A stretch of DNA of 53,088 nucleotides, from NCBI GenBank assembly GCA_937974565.1, contig CALJWL010000038.1, forward strand, positions 1-53,088. Direction: 5' to 3'. The notes beneath the pieces are model-generated. The model did not search any database and was not told the DNA's origin. It saw only the letters and a program-made list of their open reading frames with translations. Source of the DNA: an uncultured Arenicella sp. (GTDB lineage Bacteria; Pseudomonadota; Gammaproteobacteria; Arenicellales; Arenicellaceae). This document shows positions 19,282 to 29,102 of the stretch, one piece after another (position 1 is the first letter of the stretch; each line of letters starts with the position of its first letter). The translations under genes and the position numbers were made by a program.

Positions 19282-21156
19282 ATGGCTGGCCGCATACCCC
19301 AACATTTTATTGATGAACTCTTGAATCGAACGGATATAGTCGATTTGATAGACGGGTATGTGCCACTAAAAAAAGCAGGCGCTAATTACAAAGCTTGTTG
19401 TCCTTTTCATGGGGAGAAAACCCCTTCGTTTACGGTATCTCCGACTAAACAGTTTTACCACTGCTTTGGGTGCGGAGTGAACGGCACCGCCATCAGTTTT
19501 TTGATGGAACACGACCACATGGAGTTTCGCGAGGCCGTGGAAACGCTGGCATCCAGTGCTGGAATGGAGATTCCGCAAGAGTCGCAAACCTTCACCCCAA
19601 AAAGCACTCAGAGCCAAGGCATTGATTTGTATAAGTTAATGCAAGAAGTAGAAGGTTTTTATCAAACCAAGTTGCGTCAACATTCAGACAAAGAACACGC
19701 TGTAGCCTATTTAAAAAAACGAGGCTTAAGCGGGGATACAGCGAAGCGATTTGGCCTTGGTTTTGCACCAGAAGGTTGGTCTAACTTAATGAACGCCTTA
19801 GGTGACACCGCCCCAGCGCAAAAAGCGCTGCTTGATACCGGCATGCTGACCAAAAACGAAAAAGGCAGAGTCTATGACCGCTTTCGTCATCGCATCATGT
19901 TCCCGATACACGATCATCGCGGTCGCGTTGTGGGGTTTGGCGGCCGAATTCTCGAGCAAGAGGAGCCTCAGCCAGGCAACCCAAAGTATTTAAATTCACC
20001 AGAAACCCCGATTTTCCATAAGGGTGCTGAGTTGTACGGCTTGTACGGCGCCCGGGGTGCCATTAAAGAAGCCGACGGCGTTTTAGTCGTAGAAGGCTAT
20101 ATGGACGTGGTTGCTCTCGCTCAAGAAGGCATTAACAATGCGGTAGCAACCTTAGGCACCGCCACCACCTCAATGCACCTGCAAAGGCTGTTTCGCCACA
20201 CACCGAATGTCACGTTTAGTTTTGACGGTGACCGAGCCGGACGAGCCGCAGCATGGAAAGCACTGGAAATCTGTTTGCCCACATTGCAAGACGGCCACCA
20301 AGTCAGTTTTCTATTTTTACCCGATGGTGAAGACCCCGACACCATGGTAAAGCAAGTGGGCAAAGAAGGCTTTGAAAAACTCATAAAGCAAGCCATGCCT
20401 CTGCCTGAGTTTCTACTTGAAAGCCTAAAACAACAAGCTGACCTCAACCGACTCGACGGGCGTGCCAAGCTCGGTAAACTGGCAAAGCCATTGTTAGAGA
20501 AAATGCAGACAGGGGTGTTAAAGACGTTGGTCGTTGAGAGAGTTGCGGCACTCACCCAAGTATCGGCGACTGATTTGGCACCACAAGCACCGCAGTCTCA
20601 AACAGAGCAAACCTCGTTCCAACAAAGCGGTCAAGACTGGAAACGTGGAGGGTGGAAAAAAGGCAACTGGCGAAAGCAACAAACGCAACAAGTGCCACGA
20701 CCAACAAGCCTTACACCCGTGAGGCGCGCGGTTTCATTAATGCTGCAATTTCCAACGTATCATCACGAGTTTTCAGTGCTTAGCCCGATTTGTGACTCAC
20801 AGGTGCGTGGAATTGAAATGATCCATGAATTACGCCAAGCGGCGGAAAATATCGCCAGCCCCACCACCGCCACCCTACTCGAACGTTATCGCGATGAATC
20901 GTATGCTGACACGCTTTTGCAACTAGCCAATCACCACCACAACAACATTGAAGAACTCAGCAATGAAGACGCATTGCAATTAATTCGTGCCAATAATGCT
21001 AAAATCATCGAGGCGTTTAATGCCACCGAGCTGTCTCGAGCAGAACAAGCATTAGAAAACCTTAACCACAAGGCCAAACTCGACGCGTTAAGCGATGAAG
21101 ATCAACGCAAACAAGCCGCACTAAAAGACTATATTCGCCGCTGTTATAACGCTTAA
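19282..21156 (+). CDS. dnaG: DNA primase
   Basis: A 624-residue primase that makes RNA primers for lagging-strand synthesis. The N-terminal zinc-binding domain shows CCPFHGEKTPSF and YHCFGCG. The TOPRIM core has VVEGYMDVVALAQ and FSFDGDRAGRAAAW. A C-terminal helical domain binds DnaB. Between them, at roughly residues 445-470, is an unusual Trp/Gly/Lys/Gln-rich linker (DWKRGGWKKGNWRK) that makes the protein longer than the 581-residue E. coli enzyme. No Shine-Dalgarno is obvious at the start. It has its own upstream gap of 229 nt because ridA-like lies on the other strand. Confidence 0.96.
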   Translation: MAGRIPQHFIDELLNRTDIVDLIDGYVPLKKAGANYKACCPFHGEKTPSFTVSPTKQFYHCFGCGVNGTAISFLMEHDHMEFREAVETLASSAGMEIPQESQTFTPKSTQSQGIDLYKLMQEVEGFYQTKLRQHSDKEHAVAYLKKRGLSGDTAKRFGLGFAPEGWSNLMNALGDTAPAQKALLDTGMLTKNEKGRVYDRFRHRIMFPIHDHRGRVVGFGGRILEQEEPQPGNPKYLNSPETPIFHKGAELYGLYGARGAIKEADGVLVVEGYMDVVALAQEGINNAVATLGTATTSMHLQRLFRHTPNVTFSFDGDRAGRAAAWKALEICLPTLQDGHQVSFLFLPDGEDPDTMVKQVGKEGFEKLIKQAMPLPEFLLESLKQQADLNRLDGRAKLGKLAKPLLEKMQTGVLKTLVVERVAALTQVSATDLAPQAPQSQTEQTSFQQSGQDWKRGGWKKGNWRKQQTQQVPRPTSLTPVRRAVSLMLQFPTYHHEFSVLSPICDSQVRGIEMIHELRQAAENIASPTTATLLERYRDESYADTLLQLANHHHNNIEELSNEDALQLIRANNAKIIEAFNATELSRAEQALENLNHKAKLDALSDEDQRKQAALKDYIRRCYNA

Positions 21157-21233
21157 GACTTGAAAATTAATGATAAATCCCCAGTTTTGTTGTTCTATTC
21201 ACCCTGTTTTTTAATCAATTTAAGCGAAACATT

Positions 21234-21327
21234 CTCAATTTTGTTATAAAATTGAGCGTTAACCTGTAGTAAAAACCCTTTTTTGAAACACTGATGCCAT
21301 GCGCTGTTTGCCAGTTCACCAACTGGC
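21234..21327 (+). promoter_or_regulatory. Two hairpins in the dnaG-rpoD gap
   Basis: The 213-nt gap holds a 9-bp hairpin at 21234-21256 (CTCAATTTT, loop GTTAT, AAAATTGAG) and a 7-bp hairpin at 21310-21327 (GCCAGTT, loop CACC, AACTGGC) followed by only three T residues. Either could be a partial terminator/attenuator or leader structure that sets rpoD expression apart from dnaG. I could not find a convincing -35/-10 pair here. Confidence 0.4.
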
Positions 21328-21369
21328 TTTAACAAGAGCACGCGCGGGCGCCACTGTGAGGTTCCATTA

Positions 21370-23196
21370 ATGGATTCAAGTAGCAAAAAGTCCGAGTTAA
21401 AACGATTAATTCTAAAAGGCAAAGAGCAAGGCTTTTTGACCTATCGCGAGATCAACGATCACTTGCCTGAAGACATGAACGATACTGACCAAATTGAGTC
21501 AGTCGTGAACATGATCAACGACATGGGCATTGAAGTTTTTGACAGCGTTCCTGATGCCGATTCGTTACTGCTCAAAGCCGAAGCCGATAAAGAAGCCGAG
21601 GACGATGACGATAACACCGATGCGGTTCTTGCTACGGCAGTAGAGAGTGAGTTTGGCCGCACCACTGACCCTGTGCGCATGTACATGCGCGAAATGGGTA
21701 CGGTTGACTTGCTAACTCGTGCTGATGAAATCAACCTTGCTCAACGCATCGAGGATGGCATTCGCCAGTCAACCGTGGCGATGGCCGCTTGCCCATCAGC
21801 GATTCAAACCATTTTGGATTATTTTGAAGAGATCAAAGAAGAGCGTATGCGCTTGACCGATCTTTTAGTCGCTTTTATCGACCCCAATGCCGAGATCGAC
21901 CCGAACCCAGTGCAGTCGGGCACAGCCGCGCAGAACAACGACGATGATGATGAAGCAGAAGAGGACGAAAAGCCGGTTGACACTGGCCCCGACATGGACG
22001 AAGCGCGTGATCGTTTCAAAGCCATGGCAAAACTGCATGCTCGCCACGCAAAAGCGTTAGAAAAGCACGGGTACGACAGCAAGCAAGCGCGAGACATTCA
22101 AGCCGAATTAATTGAAGGCCTGATGGAAATCAAGTTTGTGCCCAAAATCATTGAAGCTTTATGGGAAACCATTCGAACGCACGTGGAAATAGTTCGCGGG
22201 CACGAAAAAGCCATTATGGACATCGCCGTTGCTGATGCTGGCATGTCTCGCAAAGACTTTATTGATACGTTTGTTGGCAGCGAATTGAATGACGAGCTAT
22301 ACGACAAGCTCCTTAAGTCTGCAAAAAAACAAGACGAAATCGAAGACAATCAAGCGCTTATTATGATGTCTCAAGCGAAGCTGCGCCGCATTGTTGAGGC
22401 GCTTGGCATTCCGATTGAGGAGATTAAAGACATCAATCGCCGCATGTCCATCGGTGAAGCCAAAGCTCGTCGTGCAAAAAAAGAAATGGTTGAAGCCAAT
22501 CTACGCTTGGTAATTTCTATTGCAAAAAAATACACCAATCGCGGCCTGCAATTTCTAGACTTAATTCAGGAAGGCAACATTGGCTTGATGAAAGCCGTAG
22601 ATAAATTTGAATACCGTCGCGGCTATAAGTTCTCAACTTACGCCACTTGGTGGATTCGCCAAGCGATCACACGATCAATTGCCGATCAAGCACGGACCAT
22701 TCGTATCCCCGTGCATATGATCGAAACGATTAACAAGCTCAATCGCATCTCTCGTCAAATCTTGCAAGAAAAAGGCCGCGAAGCCTTACCAGAAGAGTTG
22801 GCAGAAAAAATGGAAATGCCCGAAGACAAAGTTCGCAAGGTACTGAAGATAGCCAAAGAGCCGATCTCGATGGAAACACCAATCGGTGATGATGAAGATT
22901 CAAATCTAGGTGACTTTATTGAAGACAAAAACGTAGAAGCGCCAATGGAAGCAGCCACCACCTCTGGTCTGCTTAATGCCACGGGTGAAATCTTAGAAAG
23001 TCTCACGCCAAGAGAAGCAAAAGTGTTACGCATGCGCTTCGGCATCGGCATGAACACCGACCACACACTCGAAGAAGTGGGCAAGCAATTTGACGTAACT
23101 CGAGAGCGTATTCGCCAGATCGAAGCCAAAGCATTGCGCAAGCTTCGCCACCCAAGCCGTTCAGAGCATTTGAAGAGCTTTTTAGAGCAAAATTAA
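21370..23196 (+). CDS. rpoD: RNA polymerase primary sigma factor (sigma-70)
   Basis: A 608-residue housekeeping sigma factor. Region 1.1 is at the N-terminus (about 1-80), followed by region 1.2 ([18 protein letters not shown]) and an acidic non-conserved region with a run of Asp/Glu near residue 190. Region 2 has [19 protein letters not shown] and [17 protein letters not shown], which recognises the -10. Region 4 ends [18 protein letters not shown], which recognises the -35. A GAGG ribosome site lies 8 nt before the ATG. It is followed by a strong terminator. Confidence 0.98.
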   Translation: MDSSSKKSELKRLILKGKEQGFLTYREINDHLPEDMNDTDQIESVVNMINDMGIEVFDSVPDADSLLLKAEADKEAEDDDDNTDAVLATAVESEFGRTTDPVRMYMREMGTVDLLTRADEINLAQRIEDGIRQSTVAMAACPSAIQTILDYFEEIKEERMRLTDLLVAFIDPNAEIDPNPVQSGTAAQNNDDDDEAEEDEKPVDTGPDMDEARDRFKAMAKLHARHAKALEKHGYDSKQARDIQAELIEGLMEIKFVPKIIEALWETIRTHVEIVRGHEKAIMDIAVADAGMSRKDFIDTFVGSELNDELYDKLLKSAKKQDEIEDNQALIMMSQAKLRRIVEALGIPIEEIKDINRRMSIGEAKARRAKKEMVEANLRLVISIAKKYTNRGLQFLDLIQEGNIGLMKAVDKFEYRRGYKFSTYATWWIRQAITRSIADQARTIRIPVHMIETINKLNRISRQILQEKGREALPEELAEKMEMPEDKVRKVLKIAKEPISMETPIGDDEDSNLGDFIEDKNVEAPMEAATTSGLLNATGEILESLTPREAKVLRMRFGIGMNTDHTLEEVGKQFDVTRERIRQIEAKALRKLRHPSRSEHLKSFLEQN

Positions 23197-23229
23197 GTAC
23201 CGAAAGTGGTTTTTACTTGGTGCATCTGA

Positions 23230-23302
23230 GTGACTCTGAATCTGAGCAGAGTCACTGCATTGTTCTTAAAAAGGCCAGTAACGTTTTGTTACTGGCCTTT
23301 TT
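23230..23302 (+). terminator. rpoD terminator with preceding hairpin
   Basis: The terminator proper is at 23268-23302: a 15-bp perfect stem (AAAAAGGCCAGTAAC, loop GTTTT, its complement) ending in T residues. It works in both directions and so also serves the converging acetyltransferase gene. A second 8-bp hairpin (GTGACTCT...AGAGTCAC) stands just upstream at 23230-23255 and may protect the transcript end. Confidence 0.92.
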
Positions 23303-23319
23303 ATTAGAAATAATACAGA

Positions 23320-23757
23320 TTAAAAAAGCTGCATGACAACGGCCCGTTGGCGGAACCCTAATTTCTTGTAAAACGCCAATACAGCCTCATTGCCTTGCCC
23401 TACCGACAAACGTATGTCTTTTACCGCCTGTTCTTTTAGCCACTTAATGCCTTTTAGGCTGAGTGCTTTGCCCGCCCCGCTGCCACGAGCTTCGGGTTGA
23501 ATATACAAAGACTCGACAGTACCTATCTCACCCCCCACAGAAACAATGCAAAAACCAATATCTCGATTGCCTGAATTAGCCACATAAACAGCAAGCTTCT
23601 CACGGCTTAATAATTCCTTTTTGCGTACGGTAAATGACGTCTCAATGTAATGCTGGTGAAAATCCTCAGTCAGGCGTTGGTGATGCTTTTTCAATTCACC
23701 CCAGAGTGTTTCAATTTGATCAATGTCGTCTTTATCCAATAATCGAATTTGCATCAT
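23320..23757 (-). CDS. GNAT-family N-acetyltransferase
   Basis: A 145-residue acetyl-CoA-dependent acetyltransferase. The acetyl-CoA pyrophosphate loop is PEARGSGAGKAL (about residues 97-108), preceded by the beta-4 strand VESLYIQ. It ends with VLAFYKKLGFRQR, the usual C-terminal motif. The start has two Met codons in a row, and the second gives the family-like MQIRLL. The substrate is not predictable. It converges on rpoD. Confidence 0.82.
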   Translation of the reverse strand: MMQIRLLDKDDIDQIETLWGELKKHHQRLTEDFHQHYIETSFTVRKKELLSREKLAVYVANSGNRDIGFCIVSVGGEIGTVESLYIQPEARGSGAGKALSLKGIKWLKEQAVKDIRLSVGQGNEAVLAFYKKLGFRQRAVVMQLF

Positions 23758-23889
23758 TGGCCACCAGCTCTCTTAACATTGATCACAACTTGACGGTTTT
23801 AAACCGAGGAGCCTCTGTTATAGCTAGCCACATAAGAAAAGCCATGCGTTTGCTTAACCCTTTAACGTGCCGCCACAAGTTATAAACGC

Positions 23890-25299
23890 TTACTGCAACA
23901 ACACAAACATTGCTCCAGTACCACGAACAATATTAAGCATCAACACATCTTGATCGGCAATGGCTTCGTGAAAACTCTCTAAATCATTTACTGGGCGACG
24001 ATTTACCGAGGTGATGATGTCGTTGGCCCTTACGCCATGCTCCCACGCAACACTGCCTTTCACAACGCTACTCACACGAACCCCACCACCAATATCCAAG
24101 TTGGCTTGTTGTGAATCTAAGTTATCTAACGTCGCACCTTCTAACTGGCGATGTATCAAGGTTCCCACTTTAGAAGCTCTGGTTGACGACTCCAAAACGG
24201 TACTCACAACCCGTTGCTGTCCTTTACGCAACACGGTTAAGTTCAATACGTCACCCGAAAACTTCTGCGCAATTACGGTCATTAAGTCTTTTCTACTATT
24301 TAATACTTGAGTGCCCGCTTTCAGAACCACATCCCCCACTTCTAAGCCGGACTGTTCCGCTGAAGAACCTTCAGCCACTTGCGTAATAACCACCCCGCCG
24401 GTTCGTTCCAAATCAAAGGCTGACGCCAATTGTTGGGTTAGGTCTTGTACTCTTACCGACAGAAAGCCGCGCTGCGGTGTGCCGTATTTAACAAGCTGGT
24501 TTTTAACTTTCATCGCCATATTCACTGGTGTAGAAAAACCGATGCGCGAATCCGATGCCGTTTGCGACGACTGAGCAATATTCAAACCAATCAAACGGCC
24601 TTGCAAGTCAACCAATACGCCAGAGCCAACAGCGGCATCACTTTGAATGTAGTGCTGGTATTGCTTCAGACTGTCTGGGTTCGCGCGGGCACTGACAATA
24701 CCGCTGACAATGGCGTTTTGTTCACCTAATGGATCACCAATGGATACCACAAAGTCGCCAACCCTCAACCGGCTGGAATCACCCACGTCAATGGCCGTGA
24801 GGCCAACCGGGTCTATCTTTACTACGGCAACATCAAAAGAAGGGTCAGTGCCGACCAAGATGCCGTCAAACGTTCGGCCATTATCTAAGCGAATTTGTAT
24901 TTTATTCGCGCCGCGCACCGCATGCTCATTGGTAAGCACATAACCCTGCCCCGCATCAATCACAACACCAACAGAACGAGCCTCACGCGTGCGCGTGGCT
25001 GAGCGGCGTTGATTGAAAAAGCGGCGAAAGAATGGGTCATCAAAGGGGTCTCGGCGTACTTGCACCGTAGCCTCTGTGGTAACCGTGACCAAAGAAGCTT
25101 GAACTCGCTCAAGCATTGGAGCCAAAGACGGTACGGGCACCTCTTCAACAGCCAGTGGCAAAGCAGCATTACTGACAGGAACAACAAGACCTGCCGTACT
25201 TAAAATTAATAGGCTAGCGATAGACAACAGGGCAGATTTGGGCTTGGGTCCCATGATTACCGCCAATAATGCTCTGGGTAATGTTCGGCTAATTTTCAT
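23890..25299 (-). CDS. HtrA/DegP-like periplasmic protein with altered serine loop
   Basis: A 469-residue Do-family protein: a signal peptide (about 1-45), a trypsin-like domain (about 75-270) and two PDZ domains (about 275-365 and 385-465). The His (TNEHAVRG, H126) and Asp (PSFDVAVVK, D156) of the triad are spaced 30 apart as in DegP. The serine segment is not normal. Instead of the usual INPGNSGGPLV it reads SDAAVGSGVLVD, with the only candidate serine at S226. The D-to-S distance is 70, against 75 in DegP. The oxyanion-hole Gly-Asn is missing. It is therefore either a chaperone-like pseudoprotease or a protease with a reshaped site. It is monocistronic. Confidence 0.88.
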   Translation of the reverse strand: MKISRTLPRALLAVIMGPKPKSALLSIASLLILSTAGLVVPVSNAALPLAVEEVPVPSLAPMLERVQASLVTVTTEATVQVRRDPFDDPFFRRFFNQRRSATRTREARSVGVVIDAGQGYVLTNEHAVRGANKIQIRLDNGRTFDGILVGTDPSFDVAVVKIDPVGLTAIDVGDSSRLRVGDFVVSIGDPLGEQNAIVSGIVSARANPDSLKQYQHYIQSDAAVGSGVLVDLQGRLIGLNIAQSSQTASDSRIGFSTPVNMAMKVKNQLVKYGTPQRGFLSVRVQDLTQQLASAFDLERTGGVVITQVAEGSSAEQSGLEVGDVVLKAGTQVLNSRKDLMTVIAQKFSGDVLNLTVLRKGQQRVVSTVLESSTRASKVGTLIHRQLEGATLDNLDSQQANLDIGGGVRVSSVVKGSVAWEHGVRANDIITSVNRRPVNDLESFHEAIADQDVLMLNIVRGTGAMFVLLQ

Positions 25300-25568
25300 G
25301 CTAACTCAGACTTCTTCTCTCATTATTATTCTGTCAATAGACGTACATCAGTGACTAAAACTTCTAAATAACACGCTGTAAGGCGTTGCTTGAATATTTT
25401 TATTTGATTCTCAACAGGATTTATTAAGATTATTTTCACATAAGCGGCGTTAGAAGTGCCATTACGCTTTGTTTCATCAATCAACACACATGGCGTCAGC
25501 TCAACTAATTGCGCTTATCGGTAATTCTAAAGAAACTCGATTACTCTAGTCTCAAGTCTTACTAAAAC

Positions 25569-26474
25569 TCAATCTTCGGCGTTTGCAACCCCACTGGGAA
25601 CGTGCCCTGTTGGCACGTGCTGCCGAGCGGAATCACAATGGCCTTGTTGGTCATCAAAAAAGATGTCCGCGCCAAAGGTCCTCAAAAATTCCCCTTTGGG
25701 CAAACCACCTAAGAAGACGGCTTCATCAATGCGTATATTCCATGCACGCAAGGTTCTAATCACGCGCTCGTGCGCTGGAGCCGAGCGCGCCGTAATGATC
25801 GCCGTTCGCAGCGGCGACTTGTCCACCGGAAACTCCGACTGAATTTGATGCAGAGCCGCCAACATGCTTCTAAATGGACCACCGGGCAACGGCCTTTTAG
25901 CCGACTTTACTTCGTGGTCAGCGAACGCCGTCAGTCCTTGATTTTTGTATATCAATTCAGCCTCATCTGAGAATACAACGGCATCACCATCAAATGCGAT
26001 GCATAGCTTGTCTTGATTGTCGGAATCTTTAGAGGTGCCTGAGGAAAGCATCGTTGCCGAGGCAAAGCCAGCCTTAAGTGTGCTGGCCACATCATTTGGG
26101 TCACTGGATAAGAACACATCCGCCCCAAAGGGCTCCACGTACCTGAATGGGCTACCACCGTTTGTGAATGCCGCTCGTGTGATTGGTAAATTGTGAGCTT
26201 GAATGGAGTTGAATACTCTCAATCCTGTGTCGGCACTGTTGCGCGAAAGTAATATCACCTCCACTCGCTCTCGCGGTTCGCCAAGTTGGTTTAAATCCAA
26301 TAGCTTTTTAACCAAAGGAAATGCCGTACCTTGATTTAATGGCTCATTTTCATGCTCAATCTGATACTGGCAATACGCTTCGATTCCGTCTTCTTCGAAC
26401 ATGCGATGGCTGTCTTGTAAATCAAACAGGGCGCGAGATGAGATTGCCACTACTAATTTGCGTTTAACATGCAT
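25569..26474 (-). CDS. Cytosolic 5'-nucleotidase (cN-I-like)
   Basis: A 301-residue protein of the 5'-nucleotidase family related to eukaryotic cytosolic 5'-nucleotidase I, which removes phosphate from AMP and similar nucleotides. HAD-type signals are visible: VVAISSRALFDL near the start, the catalytic-like LCIAFDGDAVVFSDEAE in the middle (about residues 152-168) and ADIFFDDQQGHCD near the end. The block VEVILLSRNSADTGLRVF is typical. It stands alone between the HtrA-like and acyltransferase genes. Confidence 0.85.
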   Translation of the reverse strand: MHVKRKLVVAISSRALFDLQDSHRMFEEDGIEAYCQYQIEHENEPLNQGTAFPLVKKLLDLNQLGEPRERVEVILLSRNSADTGLRVFNSIQAHNLPITRAAFTNGGSPFRYVEPFGADVFLSSDPNDVASTLKAGFASATMLSSGTSKDSDNQDKLCIAFDGDAVVFSDEAELIYKNQGLTAFADHEVKSAKRPLPGGPFRSMLAALHQIQSEFPVDKSPLRTAIITARSAPAHERVIRTLRAWNIRIDEAVFLGGLPKGEFLRTFGADIFFDDQQGHCDSARQHVPTGHVPSGVANAED

Positions 26475-26535
26475 TACTTTTGGTTATTATCGTATTAATG
26501 GATCGTTGATCGGTGTAGCAACGCTGAAAGTTGTT

Positions 26536-27081
26536 TCATTGAAAGGTTTTTTCTGGTCTTTTGCCAACCTGAGAACGACAAAACTCAATAACATTAGCTT
26601 CGTCTTCTTCAAACGTCGCAAATGGGTCTCGAACTGGGGAAATGGTAAAGGTTTTTTCGGCAAAATTGGGACCCGCCACCACAATTGGCACTTTCGCCTT
26701 CTTAGACAAATGATAGTACCCACTCTTAAGCACGGGGCGATAAGCCCGTGTGCCTTCTGGCGTAATCAACGCAGCTAAGGAGTCATACTCTTCAAACATA
26801 AGCGCCATGGAATCCACAAAATTAGTGCTTTTACGTCGATTAACCGGCATCACGCCCAACCAAGCGCACAGATAATTTAATGGCCAAACAAAGAATACAT
26901 CTTTAGCGAATATTTTCACATTCAGTTGTAGGGCATTGATGGCCAACCAGCCATAGAAAAAATCCCAGTTGCTGGTATGCGGCACCGCCACGAACAAGTA
27001 TTTTTTTTCCGTCGGCGGGTGGCCGATCATCGTCCAACCACAAAGGCGAAATAAAATGAAAGCGCAGATTTTTTTAAGCAT
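26536..27081 (-). CDS. Lysophospholipid acyltransferase-like protein (PlsC superfamily)
   Basis: A 181-residue acyltransferase with the HX4D catalytic motif in VPHTSNWDFFYG (about residues 34-45) and the acceptor-binding ITPEGTRAY. An N-terminal hydrophobic stretch anchors it to the inner membrane. Members move an acyl chain from acyl-ACP or acyl-CoA to a lysophospholipid or another lipid. It is shorter than PlsC (about 240 residues), matching a compact subgroup. Its acceptor is unknown. The neighbours do not point to a pathway. Confidence 0.8.
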   Translation of the reverse strand: MLKKICAFILFRLCGWTMIGHPPTEKKYLFVAVPHTSNWDFFYGWLAINALQLNVKIFAKDVFFVWPLNYLCAWLGVMPVNRRKSTNFVDSMALMFEEYDSLAALITPEGTRAYRPVLKSGYYHLSKKAKVPIVVAGPNFAEKTFTISPVRDPFATFEEDEANVIEFCRSQVGKRPEKTFQ

Positions 27082-27309
27082 AAGTTAGTCAGTCTACAAC
27101 GCTTTGCGCGTACAAATAGGTGTATGGCTATATTTAGGGAGAATTCAACAACCCAGAACAAGTGCCTTAAATCGTACAGACAATATTTTTCATTCGTCAG
27201 GGTCTCTTTAGACGGCACGGCATGTTATTTAAGTCATTCTATGTCAGCCGATGACGCTCTGCAAAGCGAACCCGGCTTTCGTCTCTTTCTTTTAACTCTT
27301 TTCAAGCTG

Positions 27310-28413
27310 TTAAAACAACCCTAGTTGCTTCCCTTGTTCTATATTTAACGATTGGCTTGAATGAGCTTCATCCTCACCGCGTTTACTCAAGGTAGAGACA
27401 GAAACGCCAACCAATCGTATTGGGCGACTGCCAACTTCGGTTTTTTTAAGTAACTCTGGCAATACTTCAATGAGATGAGCCTGGTTTTGAACTGCACTCA
27501 AACTGGTTTTACTGCGTGTATTCAAAGTAAAATCAGAATACTTTACTTTCAAAGTCACGGTTCTCGCTTGCAGCCCTTTGGTTTGCAAAGTACGCTCTAC
27601 TCGCTCGCATAAACTGAGTAACTTTTGCCAAATTTGCGCCTTATTCAACAAATTTTTCTCAAACGTTGTTTCCGCACCAATTGATTTACGCTCTCGGTGA
27701 ACACGCACAGGTCGATCATCTATGCCGCGTGCGATATTGTAATAATAGTCCCCAGATCGGCCGAAGTATTGAGTGAGTTTGGCCTTATCCAGTGCTTTTA
27801 AATCGGCGCCAGTAAAAATACCGCGTTTGTGCATCTTTTTCTCGGTGACTTTTCCCACGCCAAAAAACTTACGTATTTCCAGTTGCTCGATAAAAGCATC
27901 CGCCGCTTCAGGGCGAATCACATAGAGGCCGTCAGGTTTGTCCATGTCACTGGCAATTTTCGCCAAAAATTTATTATAGGATACGCCGGCTGATGCGATC
28001 AGGTCAGTGCGGTTTTTAATATCGCGTTTAATGTCTTTTGCAATCTGAGTTGCAGAACCAACTTCGGCGGCCTTTGTCGTGACATCTAAATACGCTTCAT
28101 CAAGTGACAGTGGTTCAATGTGTTCAGTATAAGCTTTAAACACGTTATGGATTTGCGCTGACGCTTCTCGATAAACCTCAAACCGATGTGGCACAAAAAT
28201 AGCGCCTTTACATAACTTCGCGGCTTGAGCGCTGGGCATGGCCGAGTGTACCCCAAACTGTCTGGCCTCATAACTGCACGCTGCCACCACACCTCGACTC
28301 TCGGGCTGACCGCCCACAATCACCGGTTTACCTCTCAGCTCTGGAAAATCACGCTGTTCTACCGAAGCAAAAAACGCGTCCATATCTATGTGCAATATCT
28401 TACGTACCGCCAT
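27310..28413 (-). CDS. dinB: DNA polymerase IV
   Basis: A Y-family translesion polymerase. Catalytic motifs are ILHIDMDAFFASVEQRD at the start and LSLDEAYLDVT around residue 100; a helix-hairpin-helix region and little-finger domain follow. I chose the ATG at 28413 (MAVRKILHID) because the open frame's earlier start overlaps ung, whereas this one begins 5 nt after the ung stop, suggesting a shared transcript. The C-terminus ends QLGLF, which resembles the beta-clamp-binding QL.LF consensus. Confidence 0.95.
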   Translation of the reverse strand: MAVRKILHIDMDAFFASVEQRDFPELRGKPVIVGGQPESRGVVAACSYEARQFGVHSAMPSAQAAKLCKGAIFVPHRFEVYREASAQIHNVFKAYTEHIEPLSLDEAYLDVTTKAAEVGSATQIAKDIKRDIKNRTDLIASAGVSYNKFLAKIASDMDKPDGLYVIRPEAADAFIEQLEIRKFFGVGKVTEKKMHKRGIFTGADLKALDKAKLTQYFGRSGDYYYNIARGIDDRPVRVHRERKSIGAETTFEKNLLNKAQIWQKLLSLCERVERTLQTKGLQARTVTLKVKYSDFTLNTRSKTSLSAVQNQAHLIEVLPELLKKTEVGSRPIRLVGVSVSTLSKRGEDEAHSSQSLNIEQGKQLGLF

Positions 28414-28418
28414 TAGAA

Positions 28419-29102
28419 CTAGGTAATTTGCCAATCAATTGGTACGTGACCATTAGCCTGTAAGTAAGCGTTAGTTTGTGAAAAGTGCTGACAACCTAAA
28501 AAGCCTCGATGCGCGGATAACGGCGATGGGTGTGGCGCTTGCAAAACTAAGTGGCGATTTCGGTCTATCGCTTGCCCTTTTTTTTGTGCATAAGAGCCCC
28601 ACAACAAAAAGACAACTTGGCGTTGGTGATGATTAATGGTCTGAATAATCGCATCAGTAAAGCGTTCCCAGCCTTTGCCTTGATGGCTGGCTGCCGCCGC
28701 TTGACGCACCGTCAGCACGGAATTCAACAACAACACGCCCTGCTCAGCCCAAGACATTAGATACCCATGCGATGGAGTAACGCAACCCAAATCCGCGCTC
28801 AATTCTTTATAAATGTTTTTCAGCGAAGGTGGCGTTGGAATACCTTTAAGCACACTAAAACTCAAACCGTGTGCCTGATTAGGGCCATGGTATGGGTCTT
28901 GACCGAGAATCACCACCCTCACTTTATCCAGCGGAGTGGTATTCAGCGCAGCAAAAATACACTCACCCGAGGGGTAAACAATTTGGCCATTGCTCTTCTC
29001 AGAGCGCAAATACTCTGACAATGAGCGCATGTAATCTTGATCAAACTCGTTTTTTAGGTGGTTGAGCCAACTTGAATGGAGATTTATTGGGCGTTTAATC
29101 AT
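28419..29102 (-). CDS. ung: Uracil-DNA glycosylase
   Basis: A 227-residue family 1 uracil-DNA glycosylase that removes uracil from DNA. The catalytic water-activating motif is [17 protein letters not shown] and the minor-groove/Leu loop is [15 protein letters not shown]. The length is normal. It is directly upstream of dinB on the same strand with a 5-nt gap, pairing base-excision repair with translesion synthesis. Confidence 0.97.
   Translation of the reverse strand: MIKRPINLHSSWLNHLKNEFDQDYMRSLSEYLRSEKSNGQIVYPSGECIFAALNTTPLDKVRVVILGQDPYHGPNQAHGLSFSVLKGIPTPPSLKNIYKELSADLGCVTPSHGYLMSWAEQGVLLLNSVLTVRQAAAASHQGKGWERFTDAIIQTINHHQRQVVFLLWGSYAQKKGQAIDRNRHLVLQAPHPSPLSAHRGFLGCQHFSQTNAYLQANGHVPIDWQIT

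Noticed and set aside
21459-23141. Several open frames antisense to rpoD (for example 21459-21734, 21819-22097, 22755-23141)
   Set aside because: They are serine-rich shadows of the acidic rpoD coding sequence, have no ribosome sites and match no family.
27124-27324. 66-codon open frame between the acyltransferase and dinB
   Set aside because: No ribosome site, no recognisable protein features, and it runs into the end of dinB.
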